From contig NW_026251423.1 in assembly GCF_025118155.1 (NCBI RefSeq), positions 1-64,000 of the forward strand: a DNA stretch of 64,000 nucleotides. Reading direction: 5' to 3'. The translations under genes were made by a program, and so were the position numbers. Source of the stretch: Cokeromyces recurvatus (Eukaryota; Mucoromycota; Mucoromycetes; Mucorales; Mucoraceae). Shown in pieces: positions 46,828 through 61,804 of the stretch (position 1 is the first letter of the stretch; every line of letters starts with the position of its first letter). Below the pieces are notes generated by a model. The model ran no database searches. It was not told the origin of the DNA and worked only from the letters and a program-made list of their open reading frames with translations.

Positions 46828-47713
46828 TTATTTAGGTAAAAGAGGTGAATGCTCATCTTCTATATTATTTCTAGCTACGTCCTTATTCTTTGGTGAAACT
46901 TTCACAATCGTATCGACAATCCAAAATTGCACAATATTCATAATAAGAGGAAATCTAGGTAGATAAAATATATTTATGTGAATGATTTAATTTAAATCTT
47001 GAGAAACCAAGCCAAAAAAAAAAAAAAAACTTACATTAACATAACAAAAATAACTTGATATTTATAATTTCCTTTTGTCCATCTTAAAACCCATTCGCCC
47101 CAGAAAAATAAAAATGGGAAATGACGAAACATACCATAGACACATAGCTTCATGAGTGATTCAGCCAAAATAAATATAATGGTTTGTTTGAACCAAGGTA
47201 CCAGCATATGACGTAGTGGAGGTGAACCATATTGACCTGTCCTAACTTGCTTCACATGACATGTCTCTAACAAAGCTTGTATCAGATGAAGCCAGAACCA
47301 TAGAATAGCGACACCAATAGTTGTATCTATTGCTACATTGAGGAAATACCATACACATAGATTGGTTCTTGGTCCTCCATTGCGAGGTCGACCTGCGATA
47401 TAACTAACAGCTAAATTCAAAAAATGAACTACAGCAGCACCCATAAACTGTTTACTGACATCTAGTGCCCTATTGTGAAAGTTAAAAAATGGCTAAGGAT
47501 GTCAACTATTTCGTACCAAACAATCATAGGTCGTTGTGGTCTTTCTCTTGAGCGTTTATAAAATAAAGTAATGAGGGCAGTTGAAGCAAGCCCAATTTGA
47601 ACAAGAATAGCGAAAGAATCTAATAATTTACAACCTTCATCATCATTAGAAGGTGTTTGTAGTAAACAAGTATTCTCTATTGAAATAAGAGGCGGTATAA
47701 ATATAGATGTCAT
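46828..47713 (-). CDS. STIMATE-family membrane protein (TMEM110/YPL162C-like)
   Basis: Three exons (minus): 47713-47517, 47469-47035, 46954-46828, in phase, giving 252 residues. The order of motifs is that of the STIMATE family: CKLLDSFAILVQIGLASTAL, KRSRERPQRPMIVWALDVSK (spanning the first splice), AAVVHFLNLAVSYIAG, CVWYFLNVAIDTTIGVAILW and ESLMKLCVYGMFRHFPFLFF, with about five membrane helices. The first intron is only 47 nt and contains no frame; its donor TGGTACGA was chosen because it restores VWALDVSK. The tail EDEHSPLLPK has a dileucine-type sorting motif. Animal STIMATE sits at ER-plasma membrane junctions and promotes STIM1; yeast relatives localise to the vacuole membrane. The role here is unknown. 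Confidence 0.88.
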
Positions 47714-49291
47714 TTTAAATAATAATAAAAGTAAGGAAAAGAGAAAACAAATACATACAAATGTTAACCGTATAAAAAAAAAAAAAAAAGAAAAAATACA
47801 AGTATATCACGTGCCTGGCTGTTATCAAACAAATATATTTCTTAATTATTTATTTTTTGTTCCGCCTCTATTGATCTAATAAAGAAAAAAGGGCCTTTCT
47901 TAGTCTTAGTCTTTTTTTTTTTTTTTTTTTTTTTTCTTTAATCTCTTTACCTTCCTTCCTTCCTTCATTTAATTTACAGATAAAAAGATAATTACTTCAA
48001 TTACATCATTTACAACTTCCCTAATACAAAACCAATCATAAACACAAACTTCCCAAAGAATATTTTCTGCTTTTAAAGCTAGTTTTAATAATAATAATAA
48101 AAATAAATGATTTTTTTTCTTTCCCGGTCTTCCTCCACAAAAATAAAAGATGCTTTAGTATATGACGACGTGATAAAGAGAAATAATGATAAAAAGAATA
48201 CATGTTGAGTTTTGTCTTCAAGTTTGGTAATATCACCAGAAGTTTAGTTTGTGTCTGCCTGCTGATCATGGGATGATAGATCAAAAATAGTAGCCTCCCC
48301 CCCTTTTTTTTTTTTCATTAAGTCACCTCATTATCTATTGTCAGATATACAATCATTTTGCATGACTCTTAACTAATCTCTTACTCCCTTCGTTCCAGTT
48401 ATAATAAAGGAATTAGTAACAATGCCTGTAAGTTGAGATAATTCATTCAATGTAACAGATAAAATTATGTACTGCAATCTTAGGCATACTAGAGTTTGGT
48501 GAGATTAAAAGGACAGCTTCTCTAAAAGAGTAATATAACTTTTAAAGAATCTCCGGTAATAGTAATCATCTTTTAAGGAGGAGCCACACAAAGGGTTTTA
48601 GTAGGATATTGATAAATATATATATATATATATGTATATGTATATGTATATATGTGTGCGTATAGAGTATATTCTACCACCACCACTACTACTACTATTA
48701 TATATTTATATTTAGCGGAAAATTTGATAACCAACAGACAGTATCGTAACTTGTAAAAGATTAAAAAGAGGATACCAGAATCATAAATTGATTTTGGAAA
48801 TTGCTGTTCTACCCCTCCCCCTCCCAAATTTTTGTATCTTTCTTTCAGCCCAGCAATAAGAACATTCATTATATGCATCTATAGTTTACATATCAATCAT
48901 CGCATTTAACTGTCGTTTATGATTTATCTTGTTATCGTCATTGGGAAGTAACGAACTTATCTTATGTAATGCATTGACAGTTGCTCCCCCCTTGGATGTG
49001 TTTTATTCAATGTGACTCTTATTTTGTTTTATAGTGGATACATATTGAGTAATGAACAATAATTCTTTTTGTCTATTATTATAAAGATTCTTACAATGTA
49101 TTACATGTCATATACGATGCTACAGCCAACATATATAATTAAAGTAAAAAGTATATACAGGGTATTATATATAAATAAATGTTATAAATAAATGTTATAA
49201 TATAATGTGTTTATATAATATATTTATAGGTATGGAACAAAAAAAAAAAAAAAAAAAAAAGGAACAAACAAACAAAAGGAATATACATACT
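47714..49291. other. Intergenic spacer
   Basis: 1.6 kb without a supported gene. It contains a T-run (47911-47936), alternating TATATA (about 48617-48650), a CCACCACTACTACTA stretch and an A-run (49236-49260) just after the kinesin stop. The short open frames here are low complexity. Confidence 0.5.
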
Positions 49292-52200
49292 TCACTGACG
49301 CGACGAATTCAAAAATACTGGCATCCAAGAGGATCGTTTATCACGCTTATTAGATTCATCATCCATATTAACTGTTGCATTACCACCTCCTCTTAAAGGC
49401 TTTGCAATTCTACCAAAATTTAATCCAGACATTACAGGCTGATTTGTTTTCTGGGATCGAGCTTGCTCAAGTCTGTCTCTGACTGCTTGAATTTGTGCCT
49501 CAAACTTTTGATTTTGATGAATTAATTTTTCTTGTGCGTCTCCTAATAATGTTTCTAAGCTTTGAATACGTTCATTTCTAGCTATTAGCTTTCTTTCTGC
49601 TAAAGCTACTTCCTTTTTGAGTGAACTATTTTGTTCAACCAGCTAATATTTCGTGTAAGTACAAGTTAAATAAAAATGATCATTTTAAAGTATATTATAT
49701 TACCTGCTTTTGAACGTTTGTTAATTGCTCAAGATTACGCTCGAGGAAGGCCATCTTCTTTTGTTGCGCTTTATTATTACTTGCTCTGAGTACATTATTA
49801 TACTGCTCACGAGTTTCATCAAGTGATATTTCTAATTCAACTACTTTCTCACAACGTCCTTGAAGATCTCTCATTAAAGCCTTTTTCATCAATTCAAATT
49901 CTGCCAACTGCTGTGCCATCGTCTTTCGCATTCGATCAAGATCCTTTTCTTTTTCTGAAAGATTTGATACCTCCTTTGACGCTACCTTTTCAGAAAGTGC
50001 AACCTATATAATAGAGAATAAAGTCATTAACAAATATATTTAAAACGATATATATATATACACATATGTATATATTATTACCTGAAGTTCATCATTTGCT
50101 GCTTTCAAATCATTCATAGCAGCTACCAATCTGGTATGTTCATTGGTCTTCTTTTCTAAATCAACTCGAAGTTCTTCAATCTCTCTTTGCTGACTTTCTT
50201 TTTTTGCTATATATTGTTGTTCCAATTTAGACTTCAACGTGGAAATAGTTACTGCAATATCCTCATTCTTTTGTACTTGAGCTTCTTCTTCGGCAATTGT
50301 TCTATCAAGTAATTCCTCATACTCTTGTTCAAGTGTAGCAAATCGTGATTCTAATTCTGTCTTTTTCTTTTCAATTGAATTTTTTTCCTCTGTCAATAGT
50401 TGAATTTGCTTCATCTGTTCATCAACTAAAGTACGTGAATCTGTCAAATCATGCCTTAAACTCATCAGTTCATCCACTGTCATGCCATTGCCCTCTAACT
50501 CAAGTTTAACCAATGCATCACGAACCAATCGTTCTTTTTCATTTATTTCATTCGATACATCAAAGCCTGACATTATCTGTGCCATCTTCTCTGCTTTCTT
50601 CTTTTCTTTATCACTTTGCACAAAATCACGCTGTTGTTGCTTCATTTCGACTAAATTACGTTTTAACTCGTCAAGTTCAGAAATCAGCTCCGCATTGGCT
50701 TCCTTTAGGGAATCCACTGTGATAGCATTCTCCTTGGATTCATATGAAATCTTTTGAAGCTGTAATCGTAGATTATTTAATTCAGAAGTCATTGTTTGGT
50801 TTTCTTGAGTTACTGATTGCTCTTGTTCCTTATAATAACTCATTTCTTCTTTTAAGGACTCGAGTAGTTTTTCTCGATTTACAAGTTCAGTCTCCTTTTC
50901 AGCAATTTGATCCATCAATTCATTTTCACGTCTCAAAAATTCGTCACGTTCATCCTTTTCAAGAACAATGGCAGGTGTTGCAGGTCTTGATAGCTCCTCT
51001 TGTAACAATAGAGAAGAGGGACTTCGAACACCTGATACAGCTTCACCTCGTGTGACTTTATCCATTGTCACCCATTTATCTTCAGGCACAACAGCACCCG
51101 ATCTCCATATTGAAATTTCCCCTTCAAGAGCGCCAATATAATTTTTGAAGGTCACCGTTTCCGTTTTAATTTTCTTGAGAAGTGCTTTAAGTTCTGCAGG
51201 ACTGAGGTCAACATTAACTTTAGCCTTGTTCTTAATCGTTTTCGCTCTCATACCAAATCGTAAAGTAGATAATGTTTCAGCCTCATTATATGACGAAGGG
51301 GAACAGTTAATAATGAGTGTTGTTCGCGAGTTACCACCCAATGATTCTTGTAAAATACGAGTCAATTTGGAATCTCGATAAGGAATATGACTAGACTTTT
51401 TAGATTTTATAATACATTAAGTGTAAGTTTGTTTAAAAGATTTCAAAAAAAAAAAAAAAAAAAAAATGATGATGAAGAAGGAAAAAAAAAAAAAAGCTCA
51501 CCTTTCCATCTGTTAAGGCATTGATAACCATACCAAGTGCGGTCAATGACTTATTGATTTTTTTAGCTTCCTCTAATGTTTGCCCTGATGCCCCTGTTTT
51601 ACCCACTTTTTCAGAACCTGCTAAATCTACAAGATAGAGTTTACCACTCCTTGCTGCACCAGTGTCAATATTCTTTTGAGTTATAGTGACGACGACAATT
51701 GAGTGACTACGAGAACTTTCTGCATTCATATTTGTAGATGCAACAACACGGTTACTACTACCATTTCTCATTACTTCATACACATCTTCAGAAGATCCCA
51801 CATAAACTTCTAACAACCCTTTAACATAAACACCGTGTGTTTTATCCTCATGAATAGGTAAATTATCCATAGAAGCTAAAATGACAAGATTTTAATTCTT
51901 CCATCATCATAAGAGCACATATGATATATACTTACGATTTAACAAATCTCGTACTTTCTCCATATAAATTTCCATATATGAAACTTTCACAGTAAATTCT
52001 AAATTACTGGGAGCAGCCATGATGCTATCAAATATTTGACCAACAATTCGAGGAATAATACCTTTTGTATTTCCGTCATCAATATCAGCGCCCTAACAAA
52101 TAAATTCAACCATTCCATACACTGTATTTTATATGTCTTTATAGATTTTTACCATCATCGTATATGTTTTACCAGAACCAGTTTGACCATAAGCAAATAC

Positions 52201-52603
52201 AGTGCCATTATAACCGGCAACGACATCTAATTATAATTTAATTTATTATTTAAAAAAATAAAAATAAAAATAAAAATATTTGAATACCGAAAAAAATAAA
52301 TAAATAAATAATAACTAAAAAAGCTTTAACTTACCATCAACAATCGTCTTGATTGAGTATTCAAAGACATCTTGTTGAGGAGTATTCATTCCGAATACTT
52401 TATCAAAAGCAAATGATCCCTGAAAGTCTTTGCCCTAAAAGAGATAGGTGAGTTGCTGTTTTAGCCCTGAATTTTTTTTTTCTTACGTTAAACTCGAGCT
52501 GTGTGCCCTCTTCATCAATGTCAATAATAGGTACACCACCTTCTCTTATTTCTAAAGAGTTTTGAGGTCTAAAACGACAGACAACTTTAATGTTGTTTGA
52601 CAT
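49292..52603 (-). CDS. Kinesin-1 heavy chain (conventional kinesin)
   Basis: Eight exons (minus): 52603-52487, 52434-52335, 52226-52153, 52092-51936, 51875-51502, 51395-50082, 50003-49704, 49642-49292, in phase, giving 928 residues, as in fungal kinesin-1. The N-terminal motor (about 1-330) starts [13 protein letters not shown], has the P-loop [11 protein letters not shown], switch [11 protein letters not shown], switch [10 protein letters not shown], and [16 protein letters not shown] long coiled-coil stalk follows. The tail contains the kinesin-1 autoinhibitory-type sequence [10 protein letters not shown]. The motor carries vesicles and other cargo towards microtubule plus ends and supports hyphal tip growth. 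The dymeclin gene is divergent, 230 bp away. Confidence 0.95.
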
Positions 52604-52771
52604 TTTATTTTATTTTTTTTATGTACGATTATAAAAGAAAGAAAGAAAGAAAAGAGGGAAAAAAAATACTAAAAATGGAGTGCCAATAAATTATTATTTT
52701 ATAGTTATTACAAACGCGATATTTTCTTTATTTATTGCTGTTATTTTTTATTTTATTTTATATATTTATTT

Positions 52772-52821
<50 letters not shown>

Positions 52822-52833
52822 AAAGGATAGAAA

Positions 52834-55511
52834 ATGGAGCCACATAGTATTCCATCACTCTTGACTGCACCCAATAAAACTTTAATTGCATCATCCTCAA
52901 ATTCAAGGAGGCCTTCAAATACAAACGTCAATGACACGAATAGCGATATACTTTCTCGTAGTCCCTCGCTTGAACTTTCGGACTCCTTTTCAGTTCTTAG
53001 TTTTACACCTATAAAACAGCATCCTACCAATAATAATAACTTGAAGACATCACCTACAATAGAGCAACATTATCATCCTTTTTTCTCTAGTTCTCAACTT
53101 GCTTTTATCAAACCTATTTGTTCAAATAGAGTCATAGATAACTGGAACTTTTTGTCTTTGGAGAAATATTCTGCATCACATAATTCGTAAGCTACAAATT
53201 CATAGATGTATTTATTATATTCATTTAAAATTTTCCTTGTTTTTATGATTACTAGACAAGATGCTTATGATTTGGAAATGAGCACTTTAGGCTTATCTAT
53301 TGAACTAGGTAATTTGTTGTAGTTTGACATTTACCTTCTAGTTTTATTTAAGTGTCTAATTTATTTATTTATTTATTTTTTTTTAGCTGCTAATAATACA
53401 AGAACACATAATTTCAACAAGCTAATAAATCAGTTGTTGCAATTATTGAAGGACTTGCAAGCTAATTTTCAATAGTAATTTATTTTCAAAAGCTTGCCAT
53501 TAATGCGGTTATTAAAACTTTTTCCTTGTTAGTTCTATTCCAATTGAGACATATAATGCTTTACTTTTGGTTCGAATCTTTCTAAAACATTTTGCTGGTA
53601 ATTTAACAGATAAGGAAATTATTGAGCAGTTAGAAGATAGTCCAACTGAACATAAAGGCGAGCAGCTGATAGAATATTTACTTTACTTTTTAATAAACAT
53701 GGACCCCAGGTAAGGTTATAAATAGTATAAAAGTTTGCTTATCGATATCTCTAATTTAATTTTCTGCTGATATAGTGTCAACTACTCGACTTACGAATTT
53801 TATACTGAAATTCTCAATACCTTTCTTGTCCTTTTCTCCACTCAACTTCGACAGTCTAATCTTAAACAGCAACTTAATTACTTTTTGAATATTTTATTGA
53901 CAAAGTTCGGTAAAAGAGCAGAGACGATGGTAGCTCGTTTATTAGAGAACATAATTGAACAAAGGCCACCTCCACCTCAGTCATCAAGTGTGATGCATAC
54001 CGCTTACAATTATTTTTTTGCGGCTCGAGCGAATACATCCTATGTCGATGCAAGTCCAGTTGCTGATCGTAGTCTTTTAATATTACTATTGTTAGGTTCG
54101 CAACCTGCCAAAAATGATAATAGTGAATGGACCAAGTCATATAGATTAGCGATTGCCAATCTAAGTGATCATCATGGTATGTACAGAATGTAGAATAAAC
54201 ATTTACGATTATTTATTTATTTGTATTAGTGATATCAAGTGATATTGATGGTTGTGATAGAAAGATGCATTTGATTTCATTCAAGAATTTATTTCAGATA
54301 TTTAGTAAATCATTGCACTCAGAGGAAAAGATGCTTTTATTTTATTTAATCTTAGTAGAAAATGAAGCATTCCGAGTCTATGTACTGTCAAGGATAGATC
54401 AGGAAACTATTGTAAGTAGCTTATGAAAATACACAAATAGTTTAGTTTTTTTTTTTAAAGCCTAACTTTTACCTTAGTTTCTACCCATGTTAAAATTAAT
54501 TTATGAATCGATGGAAGCTGGCAAGACAAGGTACTCTCAGGTTTATATCTTGATGGTTATCATTTTGATCTTAAGTCAAGACGATGTAAATAATGAAGCT
54601 ATTCAAAAGATTGTAAGTGAAAACAAAAAAAAAAAATAAAAACTTTACGATTTACCTATTTGACTTCATAGATCGTGCATAATACTACTTGGTTTACAGA
54701 GAGACCGTTATTAAAGTCAATTTCTTTGGGTGGATTAATGACATTAGTATTAATTCGAGTTTTACAGTTAAATTTATCACATCAAAAGGATATCTATTTA
54801 CATACAACTTCTTTAGCCATCTTGATGAATATGTCTAATACTATGTCTGATATGCATGCAAACGTAGCGCAACGATTTATTAGGTATATTCAATAATAAC
54901 AGATAACACTCATGCTCACTCAAACTTTATTACCTCTTAGTTTATTTGAATTGTTAGCAAGAAGATATATCAAATTAACAGAAAAGCAGACAATGCCAGA
55001 TGCTATTGTTTATGAGGATATTTTAGTACTTTTACTTGAAATAATCAACTCAACTTTATCTCATCGACTGAAACATAATTCACAACTTGTATATGCCCTT
55101 TTACAAAAGCGTGAAATATTTAATCCCTTCCAAAATCACCCCAGATTTTCTGATTTAGTGACTAATTTGGAACAAATTATCTATCATTTTAATACAAGAG
55201 TATCAGAGGCTAATCTAAGGGCGCCTTCTTCGAATGAAGTCTTGAAATTAATTGAACAGGCATCACGTACTTGGTCTAACCAAAAACTAATAGTAAGTTA
55301 TCCACTTGATTGAATACACTTACTTTTACTGAATCATCCTTTATAGTCACTGCAAACACTTAAATTTCATTATAAAGAAGAGCAAGATTCATATGAATTT
55401 TTTATACCCTATATTTGGGCACTGGTCCAACGACGTTCTTTCATTTACTGGAGTGAAGAAAAGTGTCATATAATTGATAACTATCATTTAATGAATGAAG
55501 AAACTGAATAA
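52834..55511 (+). CDS. DYM: Dymeclin
   Basis: Ten exons: 52834-53186, 53256-53308, 53387-53474, 53533-53709, 53776-54176, 54230-54411, 54478-54612, 54672-54883, 54941-55292, 55347-55511, in phase, giving 705 residues. Dymeclin hallmarks run in order: IIEQRPPPPQSSS, PVADRSLLILLLLGSQPAKN, LLFYLILVENEAFRVYVLSR, FLPMLKLIYESMEAG, VHNTTWFTERPLLKSISLGG, YLHTTSLAILMNMSN, DILVLLLEIINSTL, NSQLVYALLQKREIFNPF, and EFFIPYIWALVQRRSF near the C-terminus. Human DYM is a Golgi-associated protein needed for secretory trafficking. The first 80 residues are Ser/Pro/Asn-rich and not conserved. Baker's yeast has no dymeclin. A T-run of over 30 nt precedes the start codon. Confidence 0.93.
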
Positions 55512-55604
55512 TAATTCTTAATAAAAAAAAAAAAGAAAAGAGAAAAAGAGAAAATTATGAGCCTATATCATTATTTTTTTAATGTATGCAAATAAAAAAA
55601 TAAA

Positions 55605-56882
55605 TTAATAGAAAGTAGTGGGTCTCTTGGCAATGAAGAGAGCACGGTGCTTCTTGTTGACGTTGGCAAGACGGTGAGGCAAGGGGAAAGAAAGCTTGGG
55701 AGTCAAGAGTTGCTTAATGTATTGACGACGAACGTCAGCATCCTTGATTTCAGCAACGCGAATGATTTGAACAGATCTGAAACGAGCACGATGACGAGCA
55801 GCCATGTCTTGGTCTAATTTAATATAATAATAATAATTATTAATTTTTCAATTTCTTTTTTTTTACACTTCATTTTTAATATTTCACTCTTCTACTTACA
55901 GCATTGTTCAACGGCATCAACACGACGCAAAGCACGGTATTCCTTGTACATGTTATGAGTACCAGAACGAGAATCATAACGAATCCAGATACCGAAGTTC
56001 TTGATTTGCTCAGGACGCTTTTCAGAGATCTACAATATCGTTTTTAGAAATAATTATAAATTATCCTATTTTTTTAACATTATAAACTTTGAATACTTAC
56101 AACATTGACAGAGACAATCTCACCAGCAGCCTTCTTAACCTTACGGAGCTTCTTCAAGAAGTACCAGAAACGAGACTTGGCAACAACAACGTTAGGAGCG
56201 AAGATACGCATGCGGAAGAGCTTGGGAGCAGACTCTTGAGCAGAAGGGAGTTTACGACCAACTACCTTTTATTCATTAATAAATAAATATAATGTCAATT
56301 TAAGTACATTATAAATAATAATTAATTATTGTTGTTTTTTTTTCTTTACCTGGTATTCGTGGAACTAATGAACAATGAATTTTTTTTTAAAAAAAAAGAT
56401 GGAATAATTAATACATATTATACTCCGAATTATGCTTCATGTCAAATTGAAGAGAAAGAAAAAAAAAAGGAGAAGAGAATGAGTTTAATCTTCAAATTGG
56501 AAAAATAAAGTTAGCGTAAAGCTGATTTGTAATTTGAACAATGTAATTTAAATTTCGAAAATGATTGTTATATAGGTATAACATATGCAATTCCATAAAT
56601 TCTTCATTTAGATTTACATTTTGACATGCAGTCGTTGTTATTATGAATGCTGGTCAAAGTATGTTGATCCTATTTCGTTATTTAAATAGACTGTATATTA
56701 TTCGATGTGATAGATGGATGAATGGATGGATGGATGGATGGATGTATGAATCCATCATTTCATGATTAATCCATGATTATTTCTTGTTGTCTCACAAATA
56801 TCAGCTATCTTTCTCTCCTCCTTTTATCCATTCTCTTCTTCTTATTTTTTTCTTTAAAAAAAAAGTAACTTACTCTAGCCAT
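55605..56882 (-). CDS. RPL20: 60S ribosomal protein eL20 (yeast Rpl20, human RPL18A)
   Basis: Five exons (minus): 56882-56874, 56364-56350, 56265-56101, 56029-55900, 55813-55605, giving 175 residues. The first exon codes only MAR and the second is a 15-nt microexon coding FHEYQ. Both are needed to rebuild the conserved start of the family (yeast begins MAHFKEYQ). The rest is diagnostic: [63 protein letters not shown] and KRPTTFY. It is a structural protein of the large subunit. Codon bias is strong. The start is 195 bp from that of RIX7, with opposite orientation. The first intron (about 509 nt) is unusually long and contains a GGAT tetranucleotide run. Confidence 0.95.
56707..56745. repeat. 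GATG tetranucleotide microsatellite
   Basis: Repeats of GGAT/GATG with one interruption, inside the long first intron of the eL20 gene. Confidence 0.85.
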
Positions 56883-57077
56883 CTTGCCTATATAGAGAAA
56901 GAGAAGGAGGATTTTACTTTCAATGTCCTTTTTACTTTACATGGTCATTTGCGCCTACATAGCACCAGAGTCTGCTGGGTTTAAAATTAATAATCGGATA
57001 TTAAAAAAATGGATCCCTTATTGCCTGTAAGATCACTCATTTACAAAGTTTTTTTTTTTTTTTTTATTTTCATTAAA

Positions 57078-60026
<2,949 letters not shown>

Positions 60027-60479
60027 ACTTTACATGATTTTCAATTTTATAAAAGAATATGAATTTTGTTCTTGTACTATGTATATATAAAGCAAAGAAA
60101 AAAATAAGATAATAAAAGGAATTCTTTAATCAATAATATTGAATTTTCAATTATATGTATACATTAAATAGCTTAACATTCAAACTTAACATAATATATT
60201 AGTCATTTAAAACAAATAAATGTTTTAAATGACGGTAAAATACTCTTAAAAATGGGAGAGAAAGAGAGGTTTTAGTAATACAACCAGTACGATGGATATT
60301 GTCGGTAGTTGAGAAATAATTGTCGCAAAAGAAATTTCAATTTGTCGTTTTAGGAAAAGCGTATTGTCGCATCAGATTAGCTTAAATTGTCATAGTGTTT
60401 TCCTCTTCCTGAGCTCTTCTTTTTGTTTAATACTTTTTTTTGTTTTTTTTTTGGGTTGAGTCATGGAGAGATCTTTTTA
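60027..60479. other. RIX7 3' region and flank of the transposon relic
   Basis: No gene. A 13-bp perfect hairpin with AATAAA as its loop lies at 60202-60233. The rest is AT-rich. Confidence 0.5.
60202..60233. terminator. Hairpin with AATAAA loop downstream of RIX7
   Basis: GTCATTTAAAACA (60202-60214) and TGTTTTAAATGAC (60221-60233) pair perfectly around the loop AATAAA. It sits 176 nt after the RIX7 stop. The stem is symmetrical, so it could instead be a transposon terminal palindrome. Confidence 0.35.
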
Positions 60480-61804
60480 GTACGGAGATGGGTGCGATAA
60501 CCTGTACGACGAGAAGGGTACGAAAGTTTATGATCCAATGGAGGGTGTCTCTAACTGAGATAACGCAATCCTAATGTGGCTTTTGAAAGACTAACCTATC
60601 AAAGCACTTGGAGAAAATTAAAACTGCCTGAGAAGATTGTTGTAGAAAAGATAGCAAAGAATACAGAAAGTACAATGACAGGAAACGAGATGACTTTATT
60701 GACAGAATAATTGAAAGTGCTCAGGAAAGAGGCCTAACTACCCAGTTCACATGAGAACTTGGGATTAAACTACGTGTGACTCAAGATGGTGGAAAATGTA
60801 CAGAGAAACGGAAGAAGTGCCTTACAAAAAGTCTTCTATAAGTTCTAGTCCTCAGTCTTCTTTTACCGACGATCACAACGACTTTTTTTGAGGAATCTAC
60901 TGGACGATAACACTCCCCCTCCCCTCCCAGCATGCTGTGGGTAATATAGTGGGGAGGGGGGGAGTTTAGCTGAACAATTCGAAAACTTTAGCATCTCAAA
61001 ATCTCAACTCAATAATCACCTTAAAAACAACCTGTCTTTGACTATCAAAAAGCCCATTTTCGAAGCAGAAGCAAGAAATAATGAGACAAACTTGCAGAAA
61101 AGATATGATTGGTTTATGGAATAGAAGGACACAGAATTGTGATTTTATAGGCGAGTCAGGGTTCAGTATCAACATGAAGAACAATTACGCTAGATCCCCC
61201 GCCGGATCTCATGCTGTAGTTATGATTTCAAAGACAAGGGCAACTTCTCACACGGTTATAGATGCCATACATCCTACCGGTGTTATTCACGTAGTACTGA
61301 AGAAGCCACCTCCCAAAAAAATAAACGCCTGCCAAACCAAAGAAAAGCAGAAAGGATAATAAAGGTAGGAAGAGAGCCGCATCCGACAATAACAAGAGTG
61401 AAGTAATAGAGACATCTTATGAAGAAGCCTCTCCAATATCCAAAGGCACAACCACCCTTCATTTCATCAAATTCATCAATGCGCTTCTGGATATTACGAA
61501 TCTTGATCCAAATTTAAAGGGCAACTACCTAGTTTTGGATAATTGTACTATTCATAAGAGTCATCCAATGAGACGAGAAATCAAAAGTAAAGGATACAAA
61601 ATCATGTTCTTGCCTCCATGCTCGCCTGAGATCGACCCTATTAAGCAGTTTTGGTCATTAGTGAAAGGAAAGTTGAAGCGCAGTCGTTTTATGACGGAGG
61701 AAGATTTGTCTGGCAGAATTGCTGACGCTTGCAATCAGGTACATGCAAGTGACCTTGAAGGCTTTGCTATATCATCAAAGAGTAAAATTTGTGATGGTAT
61801 GTAA
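60480..61804 (+). pseudogene. Dead Tc1/mariner-type transposase
   Basis: Fragments of one DDE_3-type transposase follow in order but in different frames with in-frame stops: DDFIDRIIESAQERGL (about 60690), LAEQFENFSISKSQLNNHLK (about 60970), IKKPIFEAEARN (about 61045), then DFIGESGFSINMKNNYARSP and SKTRATSHTVIDAIHPTGVI (61140-61310), and finally NYLVLDNCTIHKSHPMRREI to SLVKGKLKRSRFMTEEDLSG (61525-61800). The first catalytic aspartate is Gly (FIGES, normally FIDES/FIDEA) and the third acidic residue is Lys (PIKQFW, normally PIEQFW). The middle aspartate (LDNCTIH) remains. Frameshifts, stops and these changes show it is inactive. No terminal repeats were identified. Confidence 0.85.
60911..60964. 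repeat. G/C-rich imperfect inverted repeat in the transposase relic
   Basis: CACTCCCCCTCCCCTCCC (60911-60928) and GGGGAGGGGGGGAG (60951-60964) can pair over about 12 bases around a short loop. This is a rare G-run sequence in an otherwise AT-rich region and could also form a G-quadruplex-like structure. Confidence 0.5.

Noticed and set aside
48573..48878. 101-codon minus-strand frame
   Set aside because: Contains TATATA and CACCACTAC microsatellites read as Tyr-Ile and Val runs; no domain.
50482..51055. Plus-strand frames inside the kinesin stalk
   Set aside because: Antisense shadows of the long coiled-coil exon.
57009..57077. Upstream start for RIX7 (MDPLLPVRSLIYK) or a short first exon spliced at GTAAGA
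   Set aside because: Direct read-through adds a Phe run from a T-tract, and splicing to the AG before 57086 shifts the frame; ATG at 57078 fits the family.
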